A stretch of 64,000 bases of DNA, taken from Bradyrhizobium sp. (GTDB lineage: Bacteria; Pseudomonadota; Alphaproteobacteria; Rhizobiales; Xanthobacteraceae). The notes beneath the pieces are model-generated. The model was not told the origin of the DNA. It saw nothing but the letters and a program-made list of their open reading frames with translations, and searched no databases. Numbering within the stretch: the first letter of the stretch is position 1; the number at the start of each line of letters is the position of its first letter. Made by a program: the position numbers and the translations under genes. Below, piece by piece: positions 29,115 to 37,590 of the stretch. The DNA lies in assembly GCF_016213215.1 (NCBI RefSeq), contig NZ_JACRAW010000025.1, forward strand, positions 124,001 to 188,000, read 5' to 3'.

Positions 29115-29200
29115 GGCGGTCCTCCCACTGGCATGGACTGAAACTATGCTATGAGTACATGGCTGAAAAGAAGACGCTCGAGGAAACGGCTCAAGAAATC

Positions 29201-30181
29201 ATGATTGTGAATGCTCGCACGATGGCGGCTGCAGCTCTGCTTGTGGTGGCGCACATTGCGACGTGCCACGCCGCGGACACCATACGCCTTGCAGTGCAAA
29301 AAACCGGGACCGCCGCCTGGGAACTTGCCGTTGTACGCGCCCATGGGCTCGACAAGCGGGCCAACCTCGCGCTTGAGGTGATCGAGCTTGCGAGCCCCGA
29401 GTCCGGCAAGATTGCGCTGCGCGCGGGCACAGCCGACGTCATGATTTCCGACTGGCTATGGGTCTCGCGCGAGCGTGCGCTTGGCGCCAAGCTGACGTTC
29501 TACCCCTATTCGAGCGCGCTCGGTGCCATCATGGTCCCGGCATCCTCGCCGATTAAGACTCTGGCGGATCTCAAGGGTCGCAAGCTCGCAATCGCCGGTG
29601 GACCGATCGACAAGAGCTGGCTGCTGCTCCAGGCGCGCGCGAAGCAGGAGGGAATTGACCTCAAGTCGCAAGCGACGATCGTCTATGGCGCCCCGCCGCT
29701 GTTGGCTGCAAAGACCCTCGACGGCGAGATGGATGCAAACCTCAATTACTGGAATTTCTGCGCCGCGCTGGAAGCCAAGGGATTCCGCCGTCTCGTGAGC
29801 ATCGAAGACATCCTGCCCCAGCTCGGCGCCAAGGGCCGCACCGCGATGATTGGTTATGCCTTCGACGAGACCTGGGCCGCCGCCAATCGCGACGTGGTCG
29901 CCCGCTTCATCGCGATGACGCGGCAGGCGAAGGAGATCCTGGCGAGTTCGGATGCGGAGTGGGACAGGATCGCGCCGCTGACCGGAACTGTCGACCCGCC
30001 AACGCTGAAGGCCTATCGCGACCGCTACCGCGAGGGAATTCCGCGCCGACCGGTCGAGGAGGAAGAGGCCGATGCGCGCGTCCTCTATCGTGTGCTCGCC
30101 TCGGTCGGAGGCCGCGAACTCGTCGGGTCAGCACCAGAGCTCGATGCCGGCACGTTCTATCGCGCGCCGCCCCGAGAGTAG
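29201..30181 (+). CDS. NMT1/SsuA-like ABC substrate-binding protein
   Basis: This 326-residue protein has a signal peptide (ARTMAAAALLVVAHIATCHA) and a type II binding fold of the sulfonate/taurine/thiamine-precursor class: DTIRLAVQKTGTAAWELAVV, GTADVMISDWLWVSRERA, LADLKGRKLAIAGGP and GEMDANLNYWNFCAAL. The ligand is unknown. Starts at 29159 and 29222 are in frame; 29201 gives a compact signal peptide. The permease and ATPase genes follow. Its place between SoxYZ and pentapeptide genes of the quinoprotein island suggests a link to that pathway, unlike ordinary sulfonate importers. Confidence 0.85.
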   Translation: MIVNARTMAAAALLVVAHIATCHAADTIRLAVQKTGTAAWELAVVRAHGLDKRANLALEVIELASPESGKIALRAGTADVMISDWLWVSRERALGAKLTFYPYSSALGAIMVPASSPIKTLADLKGRKLAIAGGPIDKSWLLLQARAKQEGIDLKSQATIVYGAPPLLAAKTLDGEMDANLNYWNFCAALEAKGFRRLVSIEDILPQLGAKGRTAMIGYAFDETWAAANRDVVARFIAMTRQAKEILASSDAEWDRIAPLTGTVDPPTLKAYRDRYREGIPRRPVEEEEADARVLYRVLASVGGRELVGSAPELDAGTFYRAPPRE

Positions 30182-30260
30182 AGCCGCCGATTTGAGATTC
30201 CTGCACTGGCCGGGCAAGGGTGCGGCGACATGATCCGAACTTTCGCAAGGGAACACTAGC

Positions 30261-30998
30261 GTGCTGCGTCTCCTGTCGTTTGTCTCGTTTCTCGCGATCT
30301 GGTGGGTCGCGGCGGCTTACGCGGACGGCACGAAATTGCCCTCCCCTCCCGCAGTGCTCGACGTCCTGCTCGCCGAAGCCCGATCCGGCGAGCTGTTCCT
30401 CCATCTCGGTGCCACGCTTGCTCGCGTCGCCCTCGCCTTTGCGCTGGCAATGACGCTGGGCGGTGCCATCGGCTATCTGATGGGCCGCGTCAGGCTTGCC
30501 AATCGCCTCGGCGATCCCTGGCTGATCCTGCTGCTGAATCTGCCGGCGCTTGTCGTGATCGTGCTCGCTTATATCTGGGCGGGGCTGACCGAGGTTGCGG
30601 CGATCGCCGCGATTGCGATCAACAAGCTTCCGACCGCGGTGGTCACCCTGCGCGAGGGTACGCGGGCGCTCGACCGCTCGCTCGACGAAATGGCGACCGT
30701 ATTTGCGATGTCGCGCTGGCGGACCTTCCGGCACGTGATATTGCCGCAACTTGCTCCTTACGTTGCCGCGGCCGCACGTTCCGGACTTTCGCTGGTCTGG
30801 AAAATCGTGCTGGTCGCCGAACTGCTCGGGCGCCCCAACGGCGTCGGCTTCGAGATCGGCGTGGCGTTTCAGCTGTTCGATACCCCGCTGTTGCTTGCCT
30901 ATTCGCTGACCTTCGCGGCGGTGGTCCTTATTATAGAAACTCTGCTCGTGCAGCCGTTCGAAGCGCGGGCATCCCGGTGGCGACCCCGTGCAGCTTGA
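30261..30998 (+). CDS. SsuC/TauC-like ABC permease
   Basis: This 245-residue inner-membrane permease has about six helices and the EAA loop typical of binding-protein-dependent importers (EMATVFAMSRWRTFRHVILP). It starts with GTG at 30261 with AAGGGAA upstream. It pairs with the binding protein before it and the ATPase after it; its 3' end overlaps the ATPase start by 11 bases. The helix content and the VGFEIGVAF segment match the sulfonate/taurine permease family. Confidence 0.9.
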   Translation: MLRLLSFVSFLAIWWVAAAYADGTKLPSPPAVLDVLLAEARSGELFLHLGATLARVALAFALAMTLGGAIGYLMGRVRLANRLGDPWLILLLNLPALVVIVLAYIWAGLTEVAAIAAIAINKLPTAVVTLREGTRALDRSLDEMATVFAMSRWRTFRHVILPQLAPYVAAAARSGLSLVWKIVLVAELLGRPNGVGFEIGVAFQLFDTPLLLAYSLTFAAVVLIIETLLVQPFEARASRWRPRAA

Positions 30999-31716
30999 TG
31001 TCGACATCACAGGCAAGACGTTCCAGAACGCCGCAGGCGAGCGCCACGAGGTGCTCACGGGACTCAAGTTCTCGCTGCAGTCCGGGCAGGTCGCGGTGTT
31101 CTTTGGCCCGTCCGGCTGCGGCAAGAGCACCATGCTGCGGATCCTTCTCGGCCTCGACCACGATTTTCAGGGCCATGTTACGCGGCCTGCGAAGGCCCGC
31201 GCCGGCATGGTGTTTCAGGAGCCGCGCCTGCTGCCATGGCGATCGGTCGAAGAAAACGTCCGGCTGGCCGCCCCTGACATCGACGAGACCAAGCTTTCGG
31301 CGCTGTTCAAGTTGCTCGAGCTCGATGCCCATCGCAGCCACTACCCCGGCGAGCTGTCGCTCGGTCTCGCCCGGCGTGTGGCTCTGGCCCGCGCGTTTGC
31401 GGTCGAGCCGGACATCCTTGTCCTGGACGAACCGCTGGCTTCGCTCGATGACGCTCTTGCCAACAGGCTGCGCGAGGAAATCGCGATGTTGGTCAGCAGC
31501 CGCACCATGATCACGCTCCTCGTAACCCACAATCTGGACGATGCGGTTCGTCTCGCCGATCGCGTGTTTCTGCTGTCGGCTCGACCGGCTCGAATTCTGG
31601 CCGACCTGCCGGTACGCACGCCGCGCCACGCGCGTGGCGACGCGGAGATTGCGGCGATCAAGGCAAGTATCCTGCGGCGGGCCAGCATTGCGGTCGCCGA
31701 TCGAAGTGTTTCATAG
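30988..31716 (+). CDS. SsuB/TauB-like ABC ATPase with altered signature
   Basis: This 242-residue ATPase has Walker A GPSGCGKST, Walker B ILVLDEPL and an LVTHNLDDAVRLADR H-loop, all standard for nitrate/sulfonate/taurine importers. The signature motif, normally LSGGQ, reads LSLGLARRVALARA, with Leu in place of one Gly and Leu-Ala in place of Gln. This could slow hydrolysis or mark a specialised subfamily. The GTG start overlaps the permease. The three genes form one import system of unknown substrate in the quinoprotein island. Confidence 0.9.
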   Translation: MQLDVDITGKTFQNAAGERHEVLTGLKFSLQSGQVAVFFGPSGCGKSTMLRILLGLDHDFQGHVTRPAKARAGMVFQEPRLLPWRSVEENVRLAAPDIDETKLSALFKLLELDAHRSHYPGELSLGLARRVALARAFAVEPDILVLDEPLASLDDALANRLREEIAMLVSSRTMITLLVTHNLDDAVRLADRVFLLSARPARILADLPVRTPRHARGDAEIAAIKASILRRASIAVADRSVS

Positions 31717-31741
31717 CCATGCGCGACAGGCGCATGCTAGA

Positions 31742-32548
31742 ATGCGATTGACGATGATGCGGACGATTGCCTTAGCAACGCTCAGCCTCGGTCTTGTCGC
31801 AGTGACGGCGACCGCGCAGGACATGATGCGCGACGTCGATCTTTCATCGCCCGATATGGTCTCGGCGGAAATGTCGCGCAGCGACGTCGAGGCCGCGCTT
31901 GCCGGGGCGACCGTCGCCTCGCCCGCCGATTTCACCAGAAAAAGGTTGTCAGGCCTCGACCTCTCCGGGCTCGACCTCTCCAATGCGATATTCCGCGCGG
32001 CGCGGCTCAACAAGACGAAGCTCGTCGGCGCGAAGCTCGATCATGCGATCCTTGACCAGGCATGGCTGCTGGATGCAGACCTGACGGGGGCAAGCCTGAA
32101 AGGCGCCAGCCTGTTCGCCTCGCAGATGGCGCGCAGCCGCCTGGACCGCGCCGATCTTTCACGAGCGCGGATCGCAGCTGACCTTACCGGCGCGAGTCTC
32201 GTGGGAGCCTCGATCGCAGGCGCAAATCTCAGCGCCGACATGCGCAACCAGTCGATGGGCCTGATGCGGGCCGTTCTGAGATCCGCGAAGCTGGAGCGGA
32301 TCGACGCACGCAACGCTGATCTCTCTCGCGTCGACCTCGAGTTCGCCTTTCTCAGGGGAGCCGATCTGACCGGCGCTTCCCTCAGGAACGCCCAGCTCGG
32401 TGGCGCCGACCTGACCGGCGCAACAATCGCCGAGGCCGATTTCGACGGCGCCGATGTCGCCTCGCTGAAGCTTGTTGCCCCGATCGGCCTCGACCGGGCC
32501 AGGAATCTCGATAAGGCGAAAAACCGCGACCGTCTGATAAAGCAATGA
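31742..32548 (+). CDS. Exported pentapeptide-repeat protein
   Basis: This 268-residue protein has a signal peptide (TMMRTIALATLSLGLVAVTA) and then a right-handed quadrilateral beta-helix made of A(D/N)LxG-type repeats, for example LSGLDLSGLDLSNAIF and ADLTGASLRNAQLGGADLTG, in two blocks of about ten repeats. Pentapeptide proteins can bind DNA-like or metal-rich surfaces or act as scaffolds. An ATG at 31757 is an alternative start. It follows the ABC ATPase by 25 bases and precedes a frameshifted small gene, probably in the same transcript. Confidence 0.85.
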   Translation: MRLTMMRTIALATLSLGLVAVTATAQDMMRDVDLSSPDMVSAEMSRSDVEAALAGATVASPADFTRKRLSGLDLSGLDLSNAIFRAARLNKTKLVGAKLDHAILDQAWLLDADLTGASLKGASLFASQMARSRLDRADLSRARIAADLTGASLVGASIAGANLSADMRNQSMGLMRAVLRSAKLERIDARNADLSRVDLEFAFLRGADLTGASLRNAQLGGADLTGATIAEADFDGADVASLKLVAPIGLDRARNLDKAKNRDRLIKQ

Positions 32549-32575
32549 CGGCGTTCTCGTCCGGAGGACGACTCG

Positions 32576-32918
32576 ATGCGACGGATTATGGCCATAGCGG
32601 CGCTGCTTGCCGCCCCCGGCGATCTCTCCGCTCAGGGAAAGGGCATCCGCCTGTGGAATCTCACATCTTCGACGATTTCAGGCTTTCAGCTTTCACCGAG
32701 CGGAAAGAACGCCTGGGGACCCAACCAGACCCTGAACGACAAGGACAAGGAGGTCGACCACGACGAGCGCCTGCGCATCACCGCGATCGAAACCGGGGCG
32801 CTACGATGCCAGGGTGTCCTATCCGAACTCACGCCAGTGCCTGGTCCGAGATATCGAAATCAAGGCGGATGCGGTGTTTTCAATCGCCGACAAGGACTTG
32901 AAGGACTGCACCAACTAG
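32576..32918 (+). pseudogene. Small exported protein gene with a one-base frameshift
   Basis: The first 75 codons read MRRIMAIAALLAAPGDLSAQ, a signal peptide, then a compact domain (IRLWNLTSSTISGFQLSPSG and KDKEVDHDERLRITAIETG). At about 32798-32802 the frame breaks: removing one base from GGGGCGCTACGAT restores GAYDARVSYPNSRQCLVRD, then IEIKADAVFSIADKDLKD and a stop at 32916-32918. The restored protein would be 113 residues with two Cys. The sequence beyond the break stays protein-like, so the change is recent or a sequencing error. I do not know the family; it is the last gene of the ABC/pentapeptide operon. Confidence 0.75.
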
Positions 32919-32963
32919 CTTGCAGCGATTTCGCACACCACGCTCCAACCGGGGTGATTTTGC

Positions 32964-33200
32964 TCAACCGGATGATTTTGCGTGGCCATTATCAACCCTG
33001 TCATTGGTGTGCGGGTATTCGCACCGCCATTTGACGGCAGTCCACTTCGGATGCTCCCCCACCCACTGCGCGATATGGGGCGGGGCAGCCATGGCGCACT
33101 GGCGCAGCGAACCGTTGAAGGATAAGACCAGATGCGTGTCCTCGCATTGGGCCGGCGCGAGCACGGCGCATACCGTCACGATCAGGTTGACAGAATTCAT
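32964..33200 (-). CDS. Small secreted protein of unknown function
   Basis: This 78-residue protein has a signal peptide (MNSVNLIVTVCAVLAPAQCE) and a mature region of about 58 residues with paired Cys (RQCAMAA and WRCEYP) and three Trp (AQWVGEHPKW, VKWRCEYP). The pattern recalls a family of short secreted proteins seen in Bradyrhizobium, without known role. A CGAGGA ribosome-binding site supports the start at 33200. It converges with the frameshifted gene. Confidence 0.7.
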   Translation of the reverse strand: MNSVNLIVTVCAVLAPAQCEDTHLVLSFNGSLRQCAMAAPPHIAQWVGEHPKWTAVKWRCEYPHTNDRVDNGHAKSSG

Positions 33201-33331
33201 GCGTGATATCCTCGCAATAGGCATTCAAAGTAGCACACGGGTTACGCTTTGCCGTAGGGCGAAGTTTCAGAAGCGCAGGAAAAAAGTGCGGCCCGGCAGC
33301 TCCCCGGCCACGTCCACTGAGCCATTTGGCG

Positions 33332-34201
33332 CTAGAAATTGACCCCGAAGACCAGCCGGGCCTGATGTCGTTCGAAATTCACGAGATCGAGAGCCGCGTT
33401 CGATCCCGCGGGCCGTCCCCACGCCTGCACACTCCACGTCGCCGTCAGGCGCGAGTGGTTCGATAATTGGAAGTAAGTCGTCGGGCCAACGAACAGCGCC
33501 TGCCCGGCAAATTCGTCCAGGCCTACTCCTTCATAATGTCTGAAGTAACGTACTTCACCGCCGACAAGAACGCCCGGCGTTACGCGGATCATCGCGCCAA
33601 CTGCCGCCCCGACGAGAGATTCGTATTGCGCCGTTCCCGTTTCGACAACGCGCGTCCACTCCGGCTGATAAGTCAGGTTGAAAGCCGCGACGACGTTCGG
33701 AACCAGTTCCCGATCCAACGCGAGCGTGAATTCCGTCCCGTAGCTTCGAACCCTGGCTCCGCTGACAGCACCCACACGACTGACGTTGCTCTCTGCCGCG
33801 AAGGTCAGGCCGAAAGGCGCAGTATCACGTTCCATAAACCGGTAGCGGAGTTCGAGGGAGAGGCCCTGCCAGGCAAGTTGGCGACGATCCTCAATACCCG
33901 GAACCCCGTTGATATCGTGCCGCGCAAAAGCGGTTCCAACCTCGACGCGGAAGTTGGGTATCGGCACGAACTCCAATTCCAGTTGCTGGCCGATCGTTCG
34001 ATATTTTCCATTATTCTTGCCGAAGCGCCCCGTCGTTTCGCTCTGGAATTCGCGCTCCCCGCGGCTTCCGACGTCGGTCCCGATCATAAAGCCGAACAGA
34101 TGCTCGGTATCGAACCCCGTATCCCCGGCATGGCCGCAAGCTGGAAACAGCACGGACGCGAACGCAACTGCCGCCAGCGATTTCGTCACGCGCTCAAGCA
34201 T
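33332..34201 (-). CDS. Outer-membrane beta-barrel protein
   Basis: This 289-residue protein has a signal peptide (about 1-26, ending ACGHAGD) and alternating polar/hydrophobic strands ending in the aromatic VFGVNF, a signature of barrel insertion. It begins with GFDTEHLFGFMIGTDVG and includes ELEFVPIPNFRVEVG and SLELRYRFME. I do not recognise a named family. It lies 213 bases downstream of pqqA on the same strand, so it might handle uptake or release of PQQ, a metal or an alcohol; that is inference. A longer start at 34246 adds Cys-rich residues unlikely to be translated. Confidence 0.75.
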   Translation of the reverse strand: MLERVTKSLAAVAFASVLFPACGHAGDTGFDTEHLFGFMIGTDVGSRGEREFQSETTGRFGKNNGKYRTIGQQLELEFVPIPNFRVEVGTAFARHDINGVPGIEDRRQLAWQGLSLELRYRFMERDTAPFGLTFAAESNVSRVGAVSGARVRSYGTEFTLALDRELVPNVVAAFNLTYQPEWTRVVETGTAQYESLVGAAVGAMIRVTPGVLVGGEVRYFRHYEGVGLDEFAGQALFVGPTTYFQLSNHSRLTATWSVQAWGRPAGSNAALDLVNFERHQARLVFGVNF

Positions 34202-34414
34202 TCGCGCTCCGCAGCAGCAGAGGAATGAGCAGGTATCGCCGGGCAAGAAGCCCTGGCGAACTGCAGGATGCGACAGAAGCCGCGCGCTTCACGGCCCGCA
34301 ATCGTGAAATTCAGAAAGGAATGAATGTTCTCGCGCAGGTTGGGAACGCGCACGAAGGAGTGCTGCCTCGGCTCCGGCAGCTGCGCATGCCGAAGCCGGG
34401 GCAGATCGCGGCGA

Positions 34415-34495
34415 TTATTTGCGCGCTGCGCAGGCGTACATGTTGATTTCCATGCCCACGGGCACTTCGACGATCTTTGGTGTTCTCCAGGTCAT
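34415..34495 (-). CDS. pqqA: PqqA, precursor peptide of pyrroloquinoline quinone
   Basis: Reading the minus strand from the ATG at 34493-34495 gives a 26-residue peptide: MTWRTPKIVEVPVGMEINMY followed by ACAARK and TAA at 34415-34417. The family signature is the Glu-x3-Tyr pair, here Glu16 and Tyr20 (EINMY), preceded by VGM as in other PqqA peptides. GGGAGA lies seven bases before the ATG. PqqE, with PqqD, crosslinks the Glu and Tyr, and the cofactor is then built from them. No pqqB-E genes lie in the window, so this is an orphan copy inside the quinoprotein island. The gene is too short for routine calling. Confidence 0.88.
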   Translation of the reverse strand: MTWRTPKIVEVPVGMEINMYACAARK

Positions 34496-34598
34496 TCGGG
34501 TCTCCCTAGCTGAGCGCACCATCGCGCATGTCCAACCGTAAGACTGCATCCTGCTCTACGCAAGTGGCGCTCTCGCCTTGTGCGATGCACCGCGGAAA

Positions 34599-34928
34599 TC
34601 AGCAGCCATCATCCGCCATCTTCTCGCCCGGCTTGGCTCCTTGGGCCTGCTGGGCAGCCGTAGGCTGACCCTGCATTTGCTTCTGCGCGTCCTGCGAGGA
34701 CGTTGCCGTGGCATCGCTGGCGCGATTCATCGTGCTGGTGGGCGGATGCTCGCTGCTGCTGCTTCCTGCAGCTCCAGTGGTCTGCTGATTGTAACCGACC
34801 GTTGGTCCGGAACCCGCATCCCGTTCGCTGGCGGCGCGGCCCGTGGTGTCACACGGTCCGGCGAAAGCGCTGCCGATGCTCCAGGCGAGAATCGTGCACC
34901 CGGCCATCACTACTCGTCTCTTGCTCAT
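34599..34928 (-). CDS. Small exported Ser/Thr/Gln-rich protein
   Basis: This 109-residue protein has a signal peptide (about 1-23, KRRVVMAGCTILAWSIGSAF) and a disordered mature region rich in Ser, Thr, Gln and Ala, with only two Cys (AGPCDTTG near the N-terminus, DDGC at the very end). AGGAGGAAAGGAG before the ATG at 34928 is a strong ribosome-binding site. Such low-complexity secreted proteins are frequent in Bradyrhizobium; I cannot assign a role. The terminal Cys is a feature worth noting. Confidence 0.65.
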   Translation of the reverse strand: MSKRRVVMAGCTILAWSIGSAFAGPCDTTGRAASERDAGSGPTVGYNQQTTGAAGSSSSEHPPTSTMNRASDATATSSQDAQKQMQGQPTAAQQAQGAKPGEKMADDGC

Positions 34929-35088
34929 TTCGCCTCTCCTTTCCTCCTGAGGCCTCCTGCGCTTGGCACAGGACACAGCGGGCAACCTGCGCGCAGGCCG
35001 CAGGTTCCGGGTGGCGAAATGAAATTCGAAGATATCAAATCAGATGGCGCACGCCCCAACGCATCTCGACGATCCCAGGGAGCGACCC

Positions 35089-35367
35089 ATGAAAACGCAT
35101 AAACTGCTGCTTGAGGTTCTCTTGTTTGTCTTCGGCTGCACAGCGCAGGCTGCAGCACAGGAAGGACCGATACTGGGTGCCGCGCCGGGGACCTCCATTC
35201 CCGCGCTGACAGGCAAGGAGCGGCTTGGCCCAAAATGGACCGACGAGCAACGAACCGACAACTGCAACGTCCCGATCGACAAACGTGGAGCCAAGGCCCG
35301 ACCCCGGCAGCTGTCAGCGTGTCCCGGCGAACTGAATCTAGAGACGCGAAAAGGCGCAACAAACTGA
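35089..35367 (+). CDS. Small exported protein of unknown function
   Basis: This 92-residue protein has a signal peptide (LLLEVLLFVFGCTAQAAAQ) and a mature region with GPKWTDEQRTDNCNVPIDKRG and a second Cys near SACPGE. It is Pro/Arg-rich and probably partly unstructured. AGGGAG precedes the ATG. It lies 170 bases upstream of the quinoprotein alcohol dehydrogenase gene on the same strand, so it may belong to that transcript. Confidence 0.65.
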   Translation: MKTHKLLLEVLLFVFGCTAQAAAQEGPILGAAPGTSIPALTGKERLGPKWTDEQRTDNCNVPIDKRGAKARPRQLSACPGELNLETRKGATN

Positions 35368-35537
35368 CGCGCGATCGAAGATCGCAAGACTCCCAAAGGA
35401 CTTACCGAAACGAGTGGCCGCTCGCGTGCTGAACAAGCCCCTGCCGGGCAGGTTCTACTTTCGTATTGACGGTTTTGGGTTTCCGGCAGAGTGTTGAGAC
35501 GCAGCGTCAAGATAGGCGCGCATATTGGGAGGATCGG

Positions 35538-37214
35538 ATGAAACGCGTTGCGCTGGCCGCAGGCCTTGCGATTCTTGCATCACATTTTGCATCACATGGA
35601 GTGAATGCCCAGACCAATGAACAGTTGGTCAAAGGCGCGACCGACACATCAAACGTTTTGAATTATGGGATGGGCTACGATCTGCAGCGCTTCAGCTCGC
35701 TGAAGCAAATCAACAAGGAAACCGTCAAGAATCTCGTCCCGGTCTGGAACTACAGCTTCGCCGATGATCGCAGCGAAGAGTCGCAACCCATTGTTTATCA
35801 GGGGGTTATTTACGTCACGACGCATTCGGCGACGATGGCGGTCGACGCCAAGACCGGCAAGCAGATCTGGAAGACCAAGGTCGAGTATCCGCCGGAGACG
35901 CCCCGGATCGTCTGCTGCGGCATCATCAATCGCGGCGTCGCACTGTACGACGGCAAGGTCTTCCGCACCACGCTGGACGCCAATGTGATCGCGCTCGACG
36001 CCAAGACCGGCAAGGAATTGTGGCGCTCCAAGGCGGGCGACATCAAGGAAGGCTATTCGATGACGGTAGCCCCGCTGGTTGCCGACGGGGTCGTGATAAC
36101 CGGCATCTCGGGTGCAGAGTTCGGCATCCGCGGCTTCATCGATGGTTGGGATCCGGCCACCGGCAAGCATCTGTGGCGTACGCACACGATCCCGAGCCCG
36201 GACGAGCCCGGCGGCGACACCTGGAAGGGTGACACCTGGAAGCTGGGCGGCGGGTCGACTTGGATCACCGGCTCCTACGATCCGGACCTGAAGACGGTGT
36301 ATTGGGGCGTCGGCAACCCCGGACCGTTCAATTCGGCGGTTCGTCCCGGCGACAATCTCTACACCTGCTCGGTGCTGGCGCTCGATCCGAAGAGCGGCAA
36401 GATCAAGTGGCACTTCCAGTTCTCGCCGAACAATCCGTTCGACTATGACGCGGTCGCCGAGATGGTCCTCGCCGACATGAACATCGAAGGCAAGCCGACC
36501 AAGGCATTGATGAACGCCAACCGCAACGGCTTCTTCTATGTGCTCGATCGCACCAACGGGAAGCTGCTCGCGGCCAACCCTTACGTGAAGGTCAACTGGG
36601 CGACCGGCATCGACATGAAGACGGGCCGGCCGATCGAGACCGAGGTCAGCAAGGAAGCGCGCGAGGGCAAGAAGGTCACGGTCTATCCGTCGATCCTCGG
36701 CGGCAAGAACTGGGAACCGATGTCGTTCAACCCTCAGACCGGCCTCGCCTATGCCAACACGCTCGCGTTCGGCGGCCGCTACAAGACCGTGCCTGCCGTC
36801 TACAAGGCCGGCGAATGGTATCTCGGCATGGACCTGAGCGATCTCTGGGAGTGGGGCACCGGACCGCGCGGCCATCTCAAGGCGATCGATCCGATGACGG
36901 GCAAGGCGAAGTGGGAAGAGCCGAGTGATATTCCGCGCTTCTCGGGCGTGCTGTCGACTGCCGGCGGCGTCGTGTTCACTGGACAGCTGACCGGCGAGTT
37001 CGAAGCCTTCGACGCCGACACCGGCAAGACGCTCTGGCAGTTCCAGACCGGCTCGGGCATCGAGGGGCAACCCGTGACGTGGCAGCAGGATGGCGTGCAG
37101 TACGTCGCGGTGACCAGCGGCTATGGCGGCGTCTACTCCCTGTTCTCGGGCGACGAGCGGTTGGCCAACGTGCCGCCGGGTGGCTCGCTGTGGGTGTTCG
37201 CGCTCAAGCAATAA
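35538..37214 (+). CDS. PQQ-dependent alcohol dehydrogenase, lanthanide type (ExaF/PedH-like)
   Basis: This 558-residue periplasmic quinoprotein has a signal peptide (MKRVALAAGLAILASHFASH) and an eight-bladed propeller. The vicinal disulfide is Cys126-Cys127 (RIVCCGIINRG). Metal and PQQ ligands appear as Glu194 (SGAEFG), Asn260 (GVGNPGP) and catalytic Asp302. A second Asp, Asp304 (FDYD), is two residues on; this extra Asp is the hallmark of lanthanide-dependent enzymes, while calcium enzymes have Ala or Ser. The protein is shorter than XoxF and resembles the ExaF/PedH alcohol dehydrogenases, so ethanol or longer alcohols are possible substrates. A cytochrome c and a MoxJ-like protein follow. 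Confidence 0.92.
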   Translation: MKRVALAAGLAILASHFASHGVNAQTNEQLVKGATDTSNVLNYGMGYDLQRFSSLKQINKETVKNLVPVWNYSFADDRSEESQPIVYQGVIYVTTHSATMAVDAKTGKQIWKTKVEYPPETPRIVCCGIINRGVALYDGKVFRTTLDANVIALDAKTGKELWRSKAGDIKEGYSMTVAPLVADGVVITGISGAEFGIRGFIDGWDPATGKHLWRTHTIPSPDEPGGDTWKGDTWKLGGGSTWITGSYDPDLKTVYWGVGNPGPFNSAVRPGDNLYTCSVLALDPKSGKIKWHFQFSPNNPFDYDAVAEMVLADMNIEGKPTKALMNANRNGFFYVLDRTNGKLLAANPYVKVNWATGIDMKTGRPIETEVSKEAREGKKVTVYPSILGGKNWEPMSFNPQTGLAYANTLAFGGRYKTVPAVYKAGEWYLGMDLSDLWEWGTGPRGHLKAIDPMTGKAKWEEPSDIPRFSGVLSTAGGVVFTGQLTGEFEAFDADTGKTLWQFQTGSGIEGQPVTWQQDGVQYVAVTSGYGGVYSLFSGDERLANVPPGGSLWVFALKQ

Positions 37215-37227
37215 CTGCAGGTCAGCC

Positions 37228-37590
37228 GTGCTCAAGAAGCCGAATATCAGGAAGACGGCGGCGATTCTCGCCGCTGTCGCGGTAGCGGCCGTCGCGCAGG
37301 TCGCGACGGCTCGCTCCGATGACACACAACAGGATGCCGCAGGCAATCAGATCCTGATCGATCAGGGCAAGACCACCTACGCGGAAAAATGTTCGCACTG
37401 CCACGGTCCAAACATGGTCAACTCCGGCACGATCACGCCCGACCTGCGCACGTTCCCGAACGACAAGACCCGGTTTGTCACCACGGTGAAGCAAGGCAAG
37501 AACGGCAGGATGCCGCCCTGGGGGGATCTCCTGAACGATGAAAAGATCGCGGAGCTTTGGGCCTACATATCGAGCCGGAGGAAACCATGA
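37228..37590 (+). CDS. Small periplasmic cytochrome c, electron acceptor of the quinoprotein
   Basis: This 120-residue protein starts with GTG at 37228, 13 bases after the dehydrogenase stop. After a signal peptide (IRKTAAILAAVAVAAVAQVA) it carries one heme site, CSHCH, and an axial Met in GRMPPWGD, followed by the closing helix DEKIAELWAYISSR. The size and layout fit the cytochrome c-550/PedF type that takes electrons from alcohol dehydrogenases. The next gene overlaps its stop by four bases, so the three genes form one unit. Confidence 0.9.
   Translation: MLKKPNIRKTAAILAAVAVAAVAQVATARSDDTQQDAAGNQILIDQGKTTYAEKCSHCHGPNMVNSGTITPDLRTFPNDKTRFVTTVKQGKNGRMPPWGDLLNDEKIAELWAYISSRRKP

Noticed and set aside
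35649..37346. A 565-codon open frame on the minus strand opposite the quinoprotein alcohol dehydrogenase
   Set aside because: Antisense shadow; the plus-strand protein has the vicinal Cys pair and metal ligands of a quinoprotein.
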